A stretch of 59,329 bases of DNA. Source: Nemertoderma westbladi (taxonomy: Eukaryota > Xenacoelomorpha > Nemertodermatida > Nemertodermatidae). This document shows positions 34,543 through 45,355 of this stretch, piece by piece (position 1 is the first letter of the stretch; each line of letters opens with the position of its first letter). The DNA is taken from assembly GCA_032718475.1 (NCBI GenBank), contig JAUCBJ010006589.1, positions 1 through 59,329 of the forward strand, given 5' to 3'. The notes under the pieces are model-generated. The model was not told the DNA's origin. It was given only the letters and a program-made list of their open reading frames with translations, and did not search any database. Position numbers and translations under genes: made by a program.

Positions 34543-34632
34543 CCGTAGCATACCGTATGCTATCGAAATTGGTCAAAATAGGTACAACATACCAATTTCG
34601 ACAACTTCCCGTAGCATACGGTATGCTACGGG
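34543..34632. repeat. nested palindrome
   Basis: Two palindromic blocks (CCGTAGCATACCGTATGCTA at 34543-34562 and the 25-bp palindrome at 34608-34632) are themselves arranged as inverted copies around CGAAATTGGT...ACCAATTTCG. Confidence 0.75.
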
Positions 34633-35057
34633 AACTGTTGAGTATACGTACAAATACGTACACATACGCGTTAAGCACAAACCCAATAATTGTGTTGGCG
34701 ATGTAATAGAGAATTAAACATCAAAAACATTAGCAAAATATACAACATTGCGAACATAAACGACATTAAAATAAAGTTATAAAATTGGTTGGTTATATTA
34801 TACAGTTATATTTTAAAGAAAAATAACGTTAACATGTCATGCATACTTAATAAATGTAATAAAAAATTAATAAACCTTCAGTTTAATAATTTAGCTTATA
34901 ATTTTTTTTATTCTGAAATTTAAAAATTAATTGAGTCACTGAGTCTGCAAGTTAATTCTCGCTGTCTACTGGAGTTAATTACACACAAAGAAATCAAGTT
35001 AAGGGAATGTTATAACAGCAGGAGACCATCAATAATTACCTGTAGGTAGAGTATAAC

Positions 35058-36305
35058 TGTTCGCGCTTTCAGACCTTTGGCAGTTTAACCCACCAAATTA
35101 AGATGTCTTCTAGATATTAAATCTGTTTTTAGTCTATGACAAGTATTTGATTCACTACACTAGTCGAAACCAATCCGTGCGCGACCATTCACCCGCTGGA
35201 TATTCCCGGGAGATTGGGTTCGACGGTTTAATTTTATTGCTATGTAAGCCTAATGTATTATTCGACTGACAGTACTATATAATCTCTGACAATATTATTC
35301 ACCTTCGGTAATATTAACAGTTCCTTTAGGACGTGGCGCTTTATCTATATAAACAGAGTTATGACTTAAACTACTCACAACGATATGGCTTAATTATAAT
35401 TCACATATATGGCGCATTCTTTAGGAATTGCTTCTTTAACAGACTCACTCATACACAATGCTGCACAATACTGCACACTAATCTGCCAATCTTCACTGAT
35501 TTTAGTCACATATAAAAGGAACACAGGCTGACTCATGTAGGGTCTATCAAATAACATTAGATTCACTTCAAACCACTTTAACATAAGTCACAATCGTTAT
35601 TGGTAACCTTTCTCTCTTACCTTCGGTATATCAAGAATATTGGGTTTCGGGGTTATTTATCGTTATTCCAAATATAATAATGCATCAACCATATTATGAA
35701 GAACTGACAGTAAATAGCAGTATAAAACAACAACTGAACACTGATTGTTACGAGTTTGCAATGTTTCAGCAGTCAGGATGTATGATCAGTTAGCAGTCCG
35801 CAGTAGTCGTTGGGGCCGCAGGTCAGTTAAAGGATATATGCCCTTTATAATTAAACCTACTAGTGTAAGACTAAAAAACAGTAAAGCACAAAATACTTCC
35901 AAGCCGTTCTTTCTTAGGCTCAGGACTGAATGTAAACACTGCACATAGGCATTGCGTCATTTCTCGGAAATTTTCTGTACAAGGAGCCACAAAAACGCTC
36001 TAATTGGCTGACTGAACTGAGAGACGCCGTAGAACAAAGGAAATCAACACGTATGAATGTCAGCTGTTAACCGTAGTCATAGTAACTACTGTTCAAGAGT
36101 AGCTATCACCCCTTTGCGTCACGAATTGCCATAGAATCATAAAATATGCCTTTCACAGTACACATACGGAGGAAATAGGTCTTAGATCCTCTAAAAACAC
36201 CGATACAGCAATAATACGGTCTCTTACACTTATTAAATCAACTACAGAGTATTTTAATGTAAAAGATAATAAAAATAACGGGGCAATTCAGCAAAGGCTT
36301 TTACA
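35058..36305 (+). repeat. LTR-like direct repeat, copy 1
   Basis: 1.25 kb beginning TGTTCGCGC and ending CTTTTACA, nearly identical to 49746-50988 in the same orientation (about 97-98% by eye apart from one rearranged patch near 35800). TATA-like CACATATAAAAGG (about 35507) and an AATAAA near 36270 favour plus-strand transcription. No 5-bp target duplication is visible at its borders. Confidence 0.8.
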
Positions 36306-36383
36306 CCGCTCCCAGAAAATGGGATTTTCAGTCTATAAAATATAAAAATCACAGTTTCTAAAACATAAAGATACTCTAAACAG

Positions 36384-36600
36384 TTAGTCTTTCTTACGCA
36401 GACGGCGTTTACGCAGTTTTTTGAGGCTAGCAAGAGTCTTTTTCTCTTTGGGGGGAGCCACTTTACTAGGAGGGCCATAACTCCTGGGTGAAGGGTGCAA
36501 TATGATTGCATCAGAAGGTGTAGGATTGTGGTCGAGGTATCTGCCGTTTCGATATGCTTCTCCTCGAGCTGATTTTCCTCCGCTCGTAGCTGGATACGTT
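36384..36600 (-). CDS. small basic C-terminal frame of unknown function
   Basis: The minus-strand frame ends in PPKEKKTLASLKKLRKRR and closes at TAA (36386-36384). It opens after a stop near 36605 and follows a possible acceptor (TATCCAG near 36590), so it may be the last exon of something larger. The strongly basic end suggests nucleic-acid binding or nuclear import. Tentative. Confidence 0.3.
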
Positions 36601-37163
36601 CATCCAAAAACTCTCGCAGAGAATAGGATCGTCCAAGTTCGATAACTTCTTAGAGATTCTGGATTTCCCAATCGAATTGAGATAAGGCCAATTCGTTTAT
36701 CGATTGGACTCACTGTTATAACTTACGTTTATCTGAACAAACGCAGGTTTCCCTTTTGATCTTTATAAAATAGCGTTTAACTCGTTTCGTACAACGCTCT
36801 CCTTCACCTTGATGAGGGGTTGTATCGCGTTAAACGTGGACGACCATACGGTTGGATAGTGATATTAGGTGTCCGCGTCACAATCCGGCTAGGTAAGATG
36901 GGCGGCTAGCTAGAAATCACTGTCGGAGTGTTACCGATTAATTGTTAGGGTAGCACTAGATCTTTGAACAGTGAATACAGTCCGCGAGGATCCGCGACAC
37001 CACCAAGATCGCAGGTCTGAGGTCCAACTAAGGAATGAGGAGGTTTGACCGAGTATTCCGGGATTCTGATCGTAGGTTTACTCCAGGATCGTTCGAGCCG
37101 AGTGAGCATAGGTGATACTTCAACAAGTTTCGGTTTACGTGGATGTTTATGTTTTTCCGTTTA

Positions 37164-37856
37164 TTAGTTGGGTCTAGGGCATTTATCGTAATAATACCAA
37201 AGACGTACGTCTGGTAGGGTAAACGCGGGTGATCGCTCTCCAGTTTTACAATATTCCTCCATCTGTTCAAAGCTATCTGGAACGACAGGTAGCGGTCGAT
37301 CGGCGGTAAGATACATCATCGTAAAATAGAGCCGTTTGAGTTCCATTATAGGATCTGGATGCATACATTGGGGATATCGAGTTTCGAGGTTTTGTTGACT
37401 AGCAACATTGAGATAGGTCTCTCGTAAGAATTCTAGATAATCGTTGAAACCGTTACGTTTATCAGGTTCTTCAACGTCTTCTCTTTCGAGTTTGTTTCGA
37501 ATAGAGTTCTCGTGTTCTATTCTCGATTTATCGTTTCGACTCCGCTGGGCATGATATTTAAACAAAACCATTTCCCTTTCGGTGTCTACATCGTCGGTGT
37601 CGTGTAAATCAATAGGATGACCAGTGGTCAAAAAGTCCATATACGTACCATTACGATGCGTGTAGCGAGCAGTGAACTTTCTATAATCCAATTCACGCGT
37701 AAGTTGCTCCTGGGACATTGGCGGTTCGATATAACGACCATCGTCCTCCGTAGGAGTTGGATCAGCGTCGCCGCGTATTAAGCTATCGACAAACGCTTGC
37801 AAAGGTAGAGTATATCTCTCCCTGATACCAAGATCATCTTCTATTAATTCAGTCAT
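37164..37856 (-). CDS. hypothetical 230-residue protein downstream of BEL/Pao pol
   Basis: A genuine ATG at 37856 (MTELIEDDLGIRERY) leads to a stop at 37164. The protein is acidic and charged with no signal peptide or membrane segment, so it is not an obvious envelope protein. Landmarks are LTRELDYRKFTARYTHRNGT, YLEFLRETYLNVASQQ and FTLPDVRLWYYYDKCP. I do not recognise a family. It lies 1.65 kb after the pol stop of the minus-strand element and in the same direction, so it may be an accessory ORF of that element or a captured host fragment. Confidence 0.5.
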   Translation of the reverse strand: MTELIEDDLGIRERYTLPLQAFVDSLIRGDADPTPTEDDGRYIEPPMSQEQLTRELDYRKFTARYTHRNGTYMDFLTTGHPIDLHDTDDVDTEREMVLFKYHAQRSRNDKSRIEHENSIRNKLEREDVEEPDKRNGFNDYLEFLRETYLNVASQQNLETRYPQCMHPDPIMELKRLYFTMMYLTADRPLPVVPDSFEQMEEYCKTGERSPAFTLPDVRLWYYYDKCPRPN

Positions 37857-38682
37857 ATCTGCTATACAAGTTCACCAATATTATAATGAGTTTATATATC
37901 GTTAGGCGAGCGGGCGTCGCTGCCTATTTCTCCCTTGCCCCCGGACAGTAAGAGATTCTCAGCGCCGATGTACCGCTGTAGCTGTACTTTCGCCAACGAC
38001 GTAGCCGTACAACTACAACGATAACCGACACAAGTCACTCCACTGTCCGTCCCAAAGGCTTAGATGTACTTCAGGTATTCCTTGGAGAGTTAGGTTATTT
38101 TACGATTGTGACTAGCTACTGTAAACACACTTTAGCAGTAACATTCACCTATAAACTCACAAATACCACACAACTGGTCACAACTACACACATTCGGGCC
38201 ATTTGTCCGTTAGTCAATGCCTTCCAGAATGTCACTGTATTATTATGTATCCTTGGATACTAGTAGTGCGCTATTTATTCCCTATGTTATTCAATGGGAC
38301 AAGCTTTCTATTGTTCGTTTAACTCAATTCTAATTCTAGCGTGGTTGTTGCTATGGTGACATTATGCAAAGCTAGCGGTAGAATTAGAGTAATTCCAATG
38401 CATACAGATCTGGGATGTTATTTAATAGGAATTCTTTAATAGTCAATGTCCTGTTTATACATGACTTTAAGAATTTTATCGGCTATTAACTATGTTTGGG
38501 AGACTTTCACACTCTCATACGCATGATAAGATAAATCTCCGCTCCCTTGATCTATTAATTAATGGAATTTTGGGAACTTTATAAATTGCGTAAAATGGCA
38601 ATTTATTAAATTCATTAAAAGGCATGAATTTAAATTTATTCCCTGAAATTTTATTATTTGATAATTAAATGGACATATTTTG

Positions 38683-38957
38683 ATTCTAGAACATGTCTAG
38701 GGACACAAGATCCTTAATTCTAAGAAATTGTCTCTTTAAGAATATCGGTAAATGCTACGATATCTTAATTGACTAGAATTGTTGAAGGATCTGGATTTTA
38801 CAGATTTTGACTTATTTGATTTGTAAATATTAACTAATTAATATTTGAGATGGGCACCGATTTATTCCAGAACTTGTCTGGGGACGTTAACCACTGATTC
38901 TAGAATTTGTCTTTCAAGTATATCGGTGGGTGCCGCGATATCTTAATCGACTAGAAT
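38683..38957. repeat. two diverged copies of a ~95-bp unit
   Basis: The blocks ATTC(T/C)AGAAC(A/T)TGTCT(A/G)GGGAC, ATTCTA..A..TTGTCT, ATATCGGT and GATATCTTAAT(T/C)GACTAGAAT occur in the same order at about 38683-38777 and 38860-38957. Confidence 0.75.
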
Positions 38958-39503
38958 TACAGATGGTCAAAGGGTTTAACAGATTTATTTTGCGTTATAC
39001 GCTACTGTTAAAGGGACATCACGCTACTATATGTATTATTTAATATACGGTATGAGAGCAATATCGCACGAAGCAATGTCAGTGTGAAGAGGCAAGTCGT
39101 TTCCAAGGTCTACCCAGAGCTTGGTTTAGCCGAGACACGAGGATCTGAACTTTGCATTCCTAATACTCTGCCTACCAATAATACTAAATATAGTAGTGGC
39201 TTTATTGTACTTTAATAAGTACAGACATTTCATCTTACTGTAGTTACGTATTTATAATATAATACGGACAGTAAGGAAAGGGAAAAATAATTATTTCTTC
39301 GCCGTCGCACTAAATATAATATAAGTAAGTATGTACATAATAAACACGAATATATTGCACTATTCTACAAAATAATCGCTAAATAATATTCTACTAAATT
39401 AAATAAAACGATTATAATAAAATTACATAGTAATACATACATAAATATAAAAATAATAATAATAATATAAAATAATAGAGTCACACGCCCACTCCGAACG
39501 ATA

Positions 39504-42500
39504 TTAAGTTGGGGAGTCCCTAGATGTCGGTTGGATTAGGGAAGTGGTCGTGGGAAGAGTTTCTTGCCTTCCATAGTTTCCGGAGAGCTCTCTGTCTCTT
39601 TCCAGTAAACATAAACGTCCCACTGGGCGATTGAGCTGTTGAGTCTCAAAGACTATCCCTGGTTTCTTAAAGTTCCGCCGCATGACGACGAGCTCTACTG
39701 ATCGCACCAAACCATCGCTCGAGATATAAGTCTCGATGATACGTCCTGTTTGCCATCGCTTACGTGGGAGATCGGGGTCCACAATAAGCACCATGTCTCC
39801 AGCGCTGACGTTTTCTTGCTGCGCAAACCACTTAGTTCGAAGTTGTAGAGTGGGCAGGTAATGTTTCTCAAAATGGTCAGCGAAACGACGGGATAGCAAC
39901 TGCATAAGTTGCCAGGTTCGACGGCAGTACTCGTCTCCGTCTGTGATCTCCGATTGCGGGAGCATGGCTACAGGTTTCTTCAGTAGAAAGTGCGCGGGTG
40001 TTAGCGCTTCCAGGGAATCAGGATTTGAAGAGACTGGCATAAGCGGTCTTTCGTTGAGATAGGCGGCGATTTCCTCCATTAACGTCCGCAATAGTTCGTC
40101 GGTGAGATAAGCGCGACAAGGCACGATGAAGTGGAACGCAGTCTTCACGCTCCTAATCAATCTCTCCCAACTTCCTCCCCACCAAGGGGCGTCGGCGGCG
40201 TTGAAGGTCCAGCTAGACGCTGTTATCCTTAGCTGATCGTCCACCTGTCTTTTATTCCAGTCCTTTACGTAAGCTTGAATTTCGTTGTTGGCGCCAATGA
40301 AGTTCGTTCCCTTATCCGATCTCATCGTGTTACTGGTTCCGAAGCGAGCGATCTGTCGTCGTAAACTCAACACGAAGCTGTTGGTGGATAGATCGTTTAC
40401 CATATCGAGATGGATAGCTCTACAAGTCATACAAACGAAGATGACACACCATCTCTTGACTATAGTCCGGGCACGATATACTTCAATAGGGCCAAATAAA
40501 TCCACACCGGTATTAGTAAAGGGTGGTTCATAGAAGCTTACTCTTTCCCTAGGTAATTCTGCCTCTCGCTGTGTTAAAGGCCTACTGAATGCTTTCCTAC
40601 AGGGTATGCAGTTCCTAAGAACTTGGTTCAGAGCCCTACGGGGTTTATAAAAATAGTAGCGAGTTCGGATTTCGCTCAGAACCCGCTCTCTACCGGCATG
40701 GTACAGTTTGCTATGAACATCTACAATCATCTTGATTTGTATATCAAGATTTCTAATGAGTATGGGAAACTTAGTGTCAAAGGATAACGGGGCGTTGGTG
40801 AGCCGACCTCCAACACGTATTAACCCATCTATCATGGTACTAGAGAAGCGATCCCTTAAGCGCATCTGTGGATTTCTTAACAACAGGAAATACTTATCGG
40901 AATCCTCATAGCATTGTAGGAGTCTCAGCATCTGTTTGTTGGTTTCATCATGCTCCTGGTAGCTGATCTTCTCCTTTAGAAACCTGTGGGGTACCTTATA
41001 TTGGGGAAGATCTTTAACAACATGGACTCGTGCAGATGTTGATGGAGCATCATCACTATTGGTCTTTGTTCCGGAGTAACGATGATGAAAACATCGTTTC
41101 AAATAGGTGACGGCCTTACAGAGCCGATTCCAGGAACTGTAGTGACGTATGGCTCTCTGCAAGAGAGGTGAGAGTCCTTGCGAGATATCTGGTATTCCAG
41201 ATTTCCAATCCTTGTCACGGATTTCCAAGACTTCTTTCGTCGTGGCGGTGGGTTTCTGATCCAAAGCATCATCTCCGGAAGTAAATAATACAGATAGATC
41301 AACCGCAGGTTTAAACAACTTCGATTTACTCGCTCGAGTTTTGGGTTTAACTTTCTCCGCTCCCTTGGCCTGTCTGATCTCTGCTGTTGTGAGATGGGGT
41401 GGCCATTCTTCTTCTTCTCGGTAGAGAAAGTCGGGTCCACCTAACCATTCGGGAGTATTTACCAATTCCTTTGGAGTCGCTCCTCGGGACGCGATGTCCG
41501 CTGGATTAATCGTTCCGGGGCAATGTCTCCATTGGTCCATCGTCGTGCGACTAAGTATGATGGCTACTCTGTTGGTAACGAAGACGCTGAACTGACAGAC
41601 TTCATTGGTTATATACTCTAACACGAGTAAAGCGTCGGTCCAATATACAGTTTTCTCTAATGTATAGTCAATCTGTTCGGTTACATTCCGGCCGATGGCT
41701 GTAGCGTATAGAGCCGCTTTCAACTCCGCTCGAGGAACTTTCAACTTGTTGTTGATTAATGCCTTAGAAGTAACCAAGGCGACTTTGATTCCATCCGGAG
41801 TTTCCACTCTTAGGTAGGCTACTATACCGATTCCCATATCGCTGGCGTCTCCAAACACATGGAGTTGATAGGAATACGTAGGGAGAACATGACCAAAATA
41901 TGAACGGGAAATTATAAACTCCTCGATCGCTGGTAGAGAATCTTCCCATTTCATCCACTGCTTCAGTAATTCCCCCTTAAGTGGATCGTCCCATGAGTGG
42001 TTTTCAAGCCACATTTGTTGTACTAAACTACGAGCAATCAATATAACTGGGCTAATAAATCCCAATGGATCGAAATAGGTGCTCAGTATACTTAAGCAAA
42101 TCCGTTTGGTTCGAACTGGATTATCTCGCTGCTTTAGTTGGAAAAACAGGATATCTCTCTCTGTGTCCCATTTCAAGCCGAGTGTCTTGGTTTCTGGCAG
42201 ATCATCTTTGATCAAATCGAGATCTTTCGCTCCGCGATCTTCCGCAGGAATCGACTCCAGAAACTCACGGGAGTTGCTGGTGAATTTTGTTAATCGAAAA
42301 CCACCTCTTTTTAAGCACTCTACCGTTCCCTTAGCGACCTCAATGGCTTCTTCAACTGATGGGAGGGACTTCAGATTGTCGTCCATGTATATGTCTTTCT
42401 TGATATTGTCGATTACTTCCTTAGAGAATGCCTCTCGATTGTCCTCTGCAGTAGTACGCACGACCGAACAGGCGTTGGAAGGGCTTGAGATTATCCCAAA

Positions 42501-45218
42501 GGCCTGGATGGTCATCCAGTACTCCACCGGTTTCTGGTTGAGGTCTCCTTCGGGCCACCATAGAAATCGTAAGCTATCTCGATCCCTATCCAACACTTTG
42601 ACTTGCAAGAACATGCCTTCTATATCAGAGGCGAAAGCAATCGAATATTGTCTAAGTCTTAAAAGAATTCCCAACAAAGATTGAAGTAAGTTGGGTCCGG
42701 GTAACAATTCAGAGTTAAGGGATTGACCCATGTAAAGAGCGGAGCCATCAAAAACTACTCTCACTTCGTGGGGTTTACCGGGTTTAGGAACGTAATGGTG
42801 AGTTAAATAATACGTTCTTTCAGTCACAGGTGTTTCTTCCGGTACTCTCTCCGCGTATCCCTTATTGATAAATTTTTCTAGCTGTGTTTGATACATGGCT
42901 TTCGCTGAAGAATTAACCGTAAGGCGTCGATGGAGTTGTGCGATTCTTTTTTCCGCCAGGGGTCTGTTATTGATGAACTTCGGTTCTTTCTTGCGGAAAG
43001 GTAAACCGACTTCATACCTACCTTGATCTTTGAGGAAACATGTAGTTGTCTCTTGGATCTGCTTGGCCCTTTCCTCTTCTACAGACAAGGCTTTATCGTA
43101 GGAATTGGGCTCTACCGCCTCTTGCATAAAGAATCGTACGGCATGTTCATCCCGAATCTTGGCATTATGACGCTCAATGACGTCATTTAACTCGTCGTTA
43201 TAAGCTTCTCGTTCAGATGGATAGAGAAGTTGACATAAGTTAACTTGATTTTGCCAAGCATCGTTTTCCTTAAGGAGATCGATGGTATTCTCCTCATCAA
43301 AAAGCTGGTGAACATCGTCGTTATCTGAGGAGTATGGAGTTCCCTCAGTTGAATCGTCTCCCTCACTAGCATCATCTTCCCATTCACTCACCTTGTAGAC
43401 TCTCTCTTGCGGTAGTCTTTCTCTGAGTGTTCTACGGGAAGGGCCAGTAAAGTACCAACCTACTCTAGTTCTTACCGCATAGGTCTGTAGGGGCTGCGGT
43501 TGAGCAGGCCGTTTCTCTAACGTCTCCAGCGCCTCATGCGCGTTTTGGCCGATGAGTATTTGCACTCCAGGATAATCAGTCTGAAATCGAGGTATGTTAA
43601 GATGTTGGATGCTCTCATCCTCGTCCCAATTATAAAGGTCTGCTTGAGTAGTAGCGAAGTTCTTTATAGCCACCATTTTCACTAACCTTATGCTGTGTTC
43701 TCCTAGTTCGTCCTGGGGGGTGGACAACGCTCCAACATAATAATCAGCTGTTATTGTAGATTTCCAAACTTGCATAATGCCTGACATGTTGAGCTTAGTT
43801 TGAAACTTGGGTTGTCCAGCAAATATATCTTCGGCTAACTCTTTATCGATAAATGTTCCTGTGCTGCCGGAGTCCAGGAGGGCGTTCACTACATAACTCC
43901 TCTTAGGTCCGTGAACCCTTACCTGTACCACAGGAAACTCTCGGATCCCTACATTGGAGGATGTCTCTTTCCAAGGTGGTTGTCGTTCAGAAGTAGTTAG
44001 AGTAAAGTCGTTCTCTGTATCTTTCTCATATGTTAGTGCTCGATACACTGCGGTATTTATCATGTAACAGGATTCGTTTTCGTCAGAGAACTCGTCTGTA
44101 TAGAATCCTTCCATCTCAGATTGATCAGTGTCGTTCACATCACTGAATTGGACATGTAGCTCGGAATCACTTACCTGATTCGGACTATTTCGATCGAATT
44201 CAGCGTGCAACAAGATATGATGTTTCGCACCACACTTTGCACACCTTATGTCAGAGAAACAGGTTCGCCGTTGGTGTCCTTGTCTGAGGCAATTATAACA
44301 TAACCGCTTATCCCACATAACTTCGCGTCTCTCCGTTAATGATTTCTTTAGAAATTCATCACACCTATTCAAATAGTGGGTCCCGTCACACAGCGCACAT
44401 TTTGGTTTGATGTTACTTACCTTATTCTGAGTCACATTGTGTACACTTGCCTTTTCTTCGGGCTTTCTCACCTGAATTCTCTTGGGAGACGTGGGAGGAG
44501 TTTTTCTTGCTTGTTCTCTCCTGTCATTTGTTCGAGACTTGAATTTACTTACCTGATCTTTAGGCATTTTATTCACGTAATAAGATCTATCCGTGTCCTT
44601 CCCGCTATCTTCTCCTTGAGAAGTCTGGCTTTCGCCGTCATCGGTATAACATACTGGTGTTATTTTTCTCCTAGAGACGGGTTTTTCGCTTACCTTGTTT
44701 TCCGGTGTTTTCTCCCTAGACAGTTTCAGGAGCTGTAATTTCACTTCTCCATCTAGGAATGACATGAGATCAGCCATGGTAGGGTCTCTCCGTTGTTGTT
44801 CCATCATATATAACACTTTCTTATCCCAGCGTGTACCTACTCCACCCTTAGGTAAAGTAGAAGCCACTGCTCTAATAACCATAGTGTTCTGATACTCATG
44901 AGACTTACCTAGCCAATCTAATTGTCTGCAGATCTCCTGGATCTCATCGGAAAACTCGATAATTCCGCTACTAATAAACTTTCGGGGCGCTACTAACTTG
45001 GCATACAAGTACCCAGCGATATTATTCCTATTACCATACCTGATGTTTAGTGTATCCCAAACTTGTCTTAATCCGTCTGGATGTCCAATAAACTTTAACG
45101 CCATTAACTTGGGAGATCCTTCCAAGCACTCGATGAGGTATCTAAGTTTTTCTCCATTAGATAGTACAGAGTTCTGTATGTTATCTTTGTAATATTCATT
45201 AAAAGGTAACCATTTCAT
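39504..45218 (-). CDS. BEL/Pao retrotransposon polyprotein (capsid-like, protease, RT, RNase H, integrase)
   Basis: Uninterrupted 1904-residue frame. The N-terminus has a DUF1759-type gag segment (NGEKLRYLIECLEGSP, FIGHPDGL). A zinc-knuckle cluster follows (CALCDGTHYLNRC, CYNCLRQGH at 307, CAKCGAKHH). The aspartic protease has ALLDSGSTGTF, with D449-S450-G451. RT carries VRVVFDGSA and YMDD at 944-947. The RNase H part begins near 1125 (GDASDMGIGIVAYL), then comes an integrase zinc-binding region (HAGRERVL...CIPCRK, ~1495-1540) and a catalytic core with Asp ~1572 (GVDLFGP), Asp ~1634 (RSDKGTNF) and Glu ~1684 (GSWERLIRS). The C-terminus is DUF5641-like. All key residues are present and there is no frame break, so this copy is probably young and potentially active. 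The start ATG sits one base after a short upstream ORF's stop. Confidence 0.95.
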   Translation of the reverse strand: MKWLPFNEYYKDNIQNSVLSNGEKLRYLIECLEGSPKLMALKFIGHPDGLRQVWDTLNIRYGNRNNIAGYLYAKLVAPRKFISSGIIEFSDEIQEICRQLDWLGKSHEYQNTMVIRAVASTLPKGGVGTRWDKKVLYMMEQQRRDPTMADLMSFLDGEVKLQLLKLSREKTPENKVSEKPVSRRKITPVCYTDDGESQTSQGEDSGKDTDRSYYVNKMPKDQVSKFKSRTNDRREQARKTPPTSPKRIQVRKPEEKASVHNVTQNKVSNIKPKCALCDGTHYLNRCDEFLKKSLTERREVMWDKRLCYNCLRQGHQRRTCFSDIRCAKCGAKHHILLHAEFDRNSPNQVSDSELHVQFSDVNDTDQSEMEGFYTDEFSDENESCYMINTAVYRALTYEKDTENDFTLTTSERQPPWKETSSNVGIREFPVVQVRVHGPKRSYVVNALLDSGSTGTFIDKELAEDIFAGQPKFQTKLNMSGIMQVWKSTITADYYVGALSTPQDELGEHSIRLVKMVAIKNFATTQADLYNWDEDESIQHLNIPRFQTDYPGVQILIGQNAHEALETLEKRPAQPQPLQTYAVRTRVGWYFTGPSRRTLRERLPQERVYKVSEWEDDASEGDDSTEGTPYSSDNDDVHQLFDEENTIDLLKENDAWQNQVNLCQLLYPSEREAYNDELNDVIERHNAKIRDEHAVRFFMQEAVEPNSYDKALSVEEERAKQIQETTTCFLKDQGRYEVGLPFRKKEPKFINNRPLAEKRIAQLHRRLTVNSSAKAMYQTQLEKFINKGYAERVPEETPVTERTYYLTHHYVPKPGKPHEVRVVFDGSALYMGQSLNSELLPGPNLLQSLLGILLRLRQYSIAFASDIEGMFLQVKVLDRDRDSLRFLWWPEGDLNQKPVEYWMTIQAFGIISSPSNACSVVRTTAEDNREAFSKEVIDNIKKDIYMDDNLKSLPSVEEAIEVAKGTVECLKRGGFRLTKFTSNSREFLESIPAEDRGAKDLDLIKDDLPETKTLGLKWDTERDILFFQLKQRDNPVRTKRICLSILSTYFDPLGFISPVILIARSLVQQMWLENHSWDDPLKGELLKQWMKWEDSLPAIEEFIISRSYFGHVLPTYSYQLHVFGDASDMGIGIVAYLRVETPDGIKVALVTSKALINNKLKVPRAELKAALYATAIGRNVTEQIDYTLEKTVYWTDALLVLEYITNEVCQFSVFVTNRVAIILSRTTMDQWRHCPGTINPADIASRGATPKELVNTPEWLGGPDFLYREEEEWPPHLTTAEIRQAKGAEKVKPKTRASKSKLFKPAVDLSVLFTSGDDALDQKPTATTKEVLEIRDKDWKSGIPDISQGLSPLLQRAIRHYSSWNRLCKAVTYLKRCFHHRYSGTKTNSDDAPSTSARVHVVKDLPQYKVPHRFLKEKISYQEHDETNKQMLRLLQCYEDSDKYFLLLRNPQMRLRDRFSSTMIDGLIRVGGRLTNAPLSFDTKFPILIRNLDIQIKMIVDVHSKLYHAGRERVLSEIRTRYYFYKPRRALNQVLRNCIPCRKAFSRPLTQREAELPRERVSFYEPPFTNTGVDLFGPIEVYRARTIVKRWCVIFVCMTCRAIHLDMVNDLSTNSFVLSLRRQIARFGTSNTMRSDKGTNFIGANNEIQAYVKDWNKRQVDDQLRITASSWTFNAADAPWWGGSWERLIRSVKTAFHFIVPCRAYLTDELLRTLMEEIAAYLNERPLMPVSSNPDSLEALTPAHFLLKKPVAMLPQSEITDGDEYCRRTWQLMQLLSRRFADHFEKHYLPTLQLRTKWFAQQENVSAGDMVLIVDPDLPRKRWQTGRIIETYISSDGLVRSVELVVMRRNFKKPGIVFETQQLNRPVGRLCLLERDRELSGNYGRQETLPTTTSLIQPTSRDSPT

Positions 45219-45219
45219 C

Positions 45220-45312
45220 TCATCTCCATTGAACTTGACGATCTCTCCAACCTTTTACAGCTTGCCGGGCTTCGGTTCTAGCCATTTGACGCGTAAAACT
45301 TTCTTGGGCCAT
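45220..45312 (-). CDS. 30-codon ORF between gag and pol with stop-restart geometry
   Basis: The ATG at 45312 (MAQESFTRQMARTEAR) runs to TGA at 45222-45220, one base before the pol ATG at 45218 (TGA-G-ATG). This suggests reinitiation of pol translation, or a frame shift inside the overlap; the mechanism is not shown. Confidence 0.4.
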   Translation of the reverse strand: MAQESFTRQMARTEARQAVKGWRDRQVQWR

Positions 45313-45355
45313 CGTGCTATTTAATATCGAGTTATCGGTATATAAATTTCTCGGA

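Larger units (their letters stand above)
32811..35057. other. intergenic region with possible LINE remnants
   Basis: A weak CxxC-containing frame near 33344-33440 (CHSCSYNFKQSD) could be a remnant of a LINE ORF1 zinc finger, but it is too short to call. There is a C-run at about 34130-34150, and the SINE and palindromes listed separately. Confidence 0.4.
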
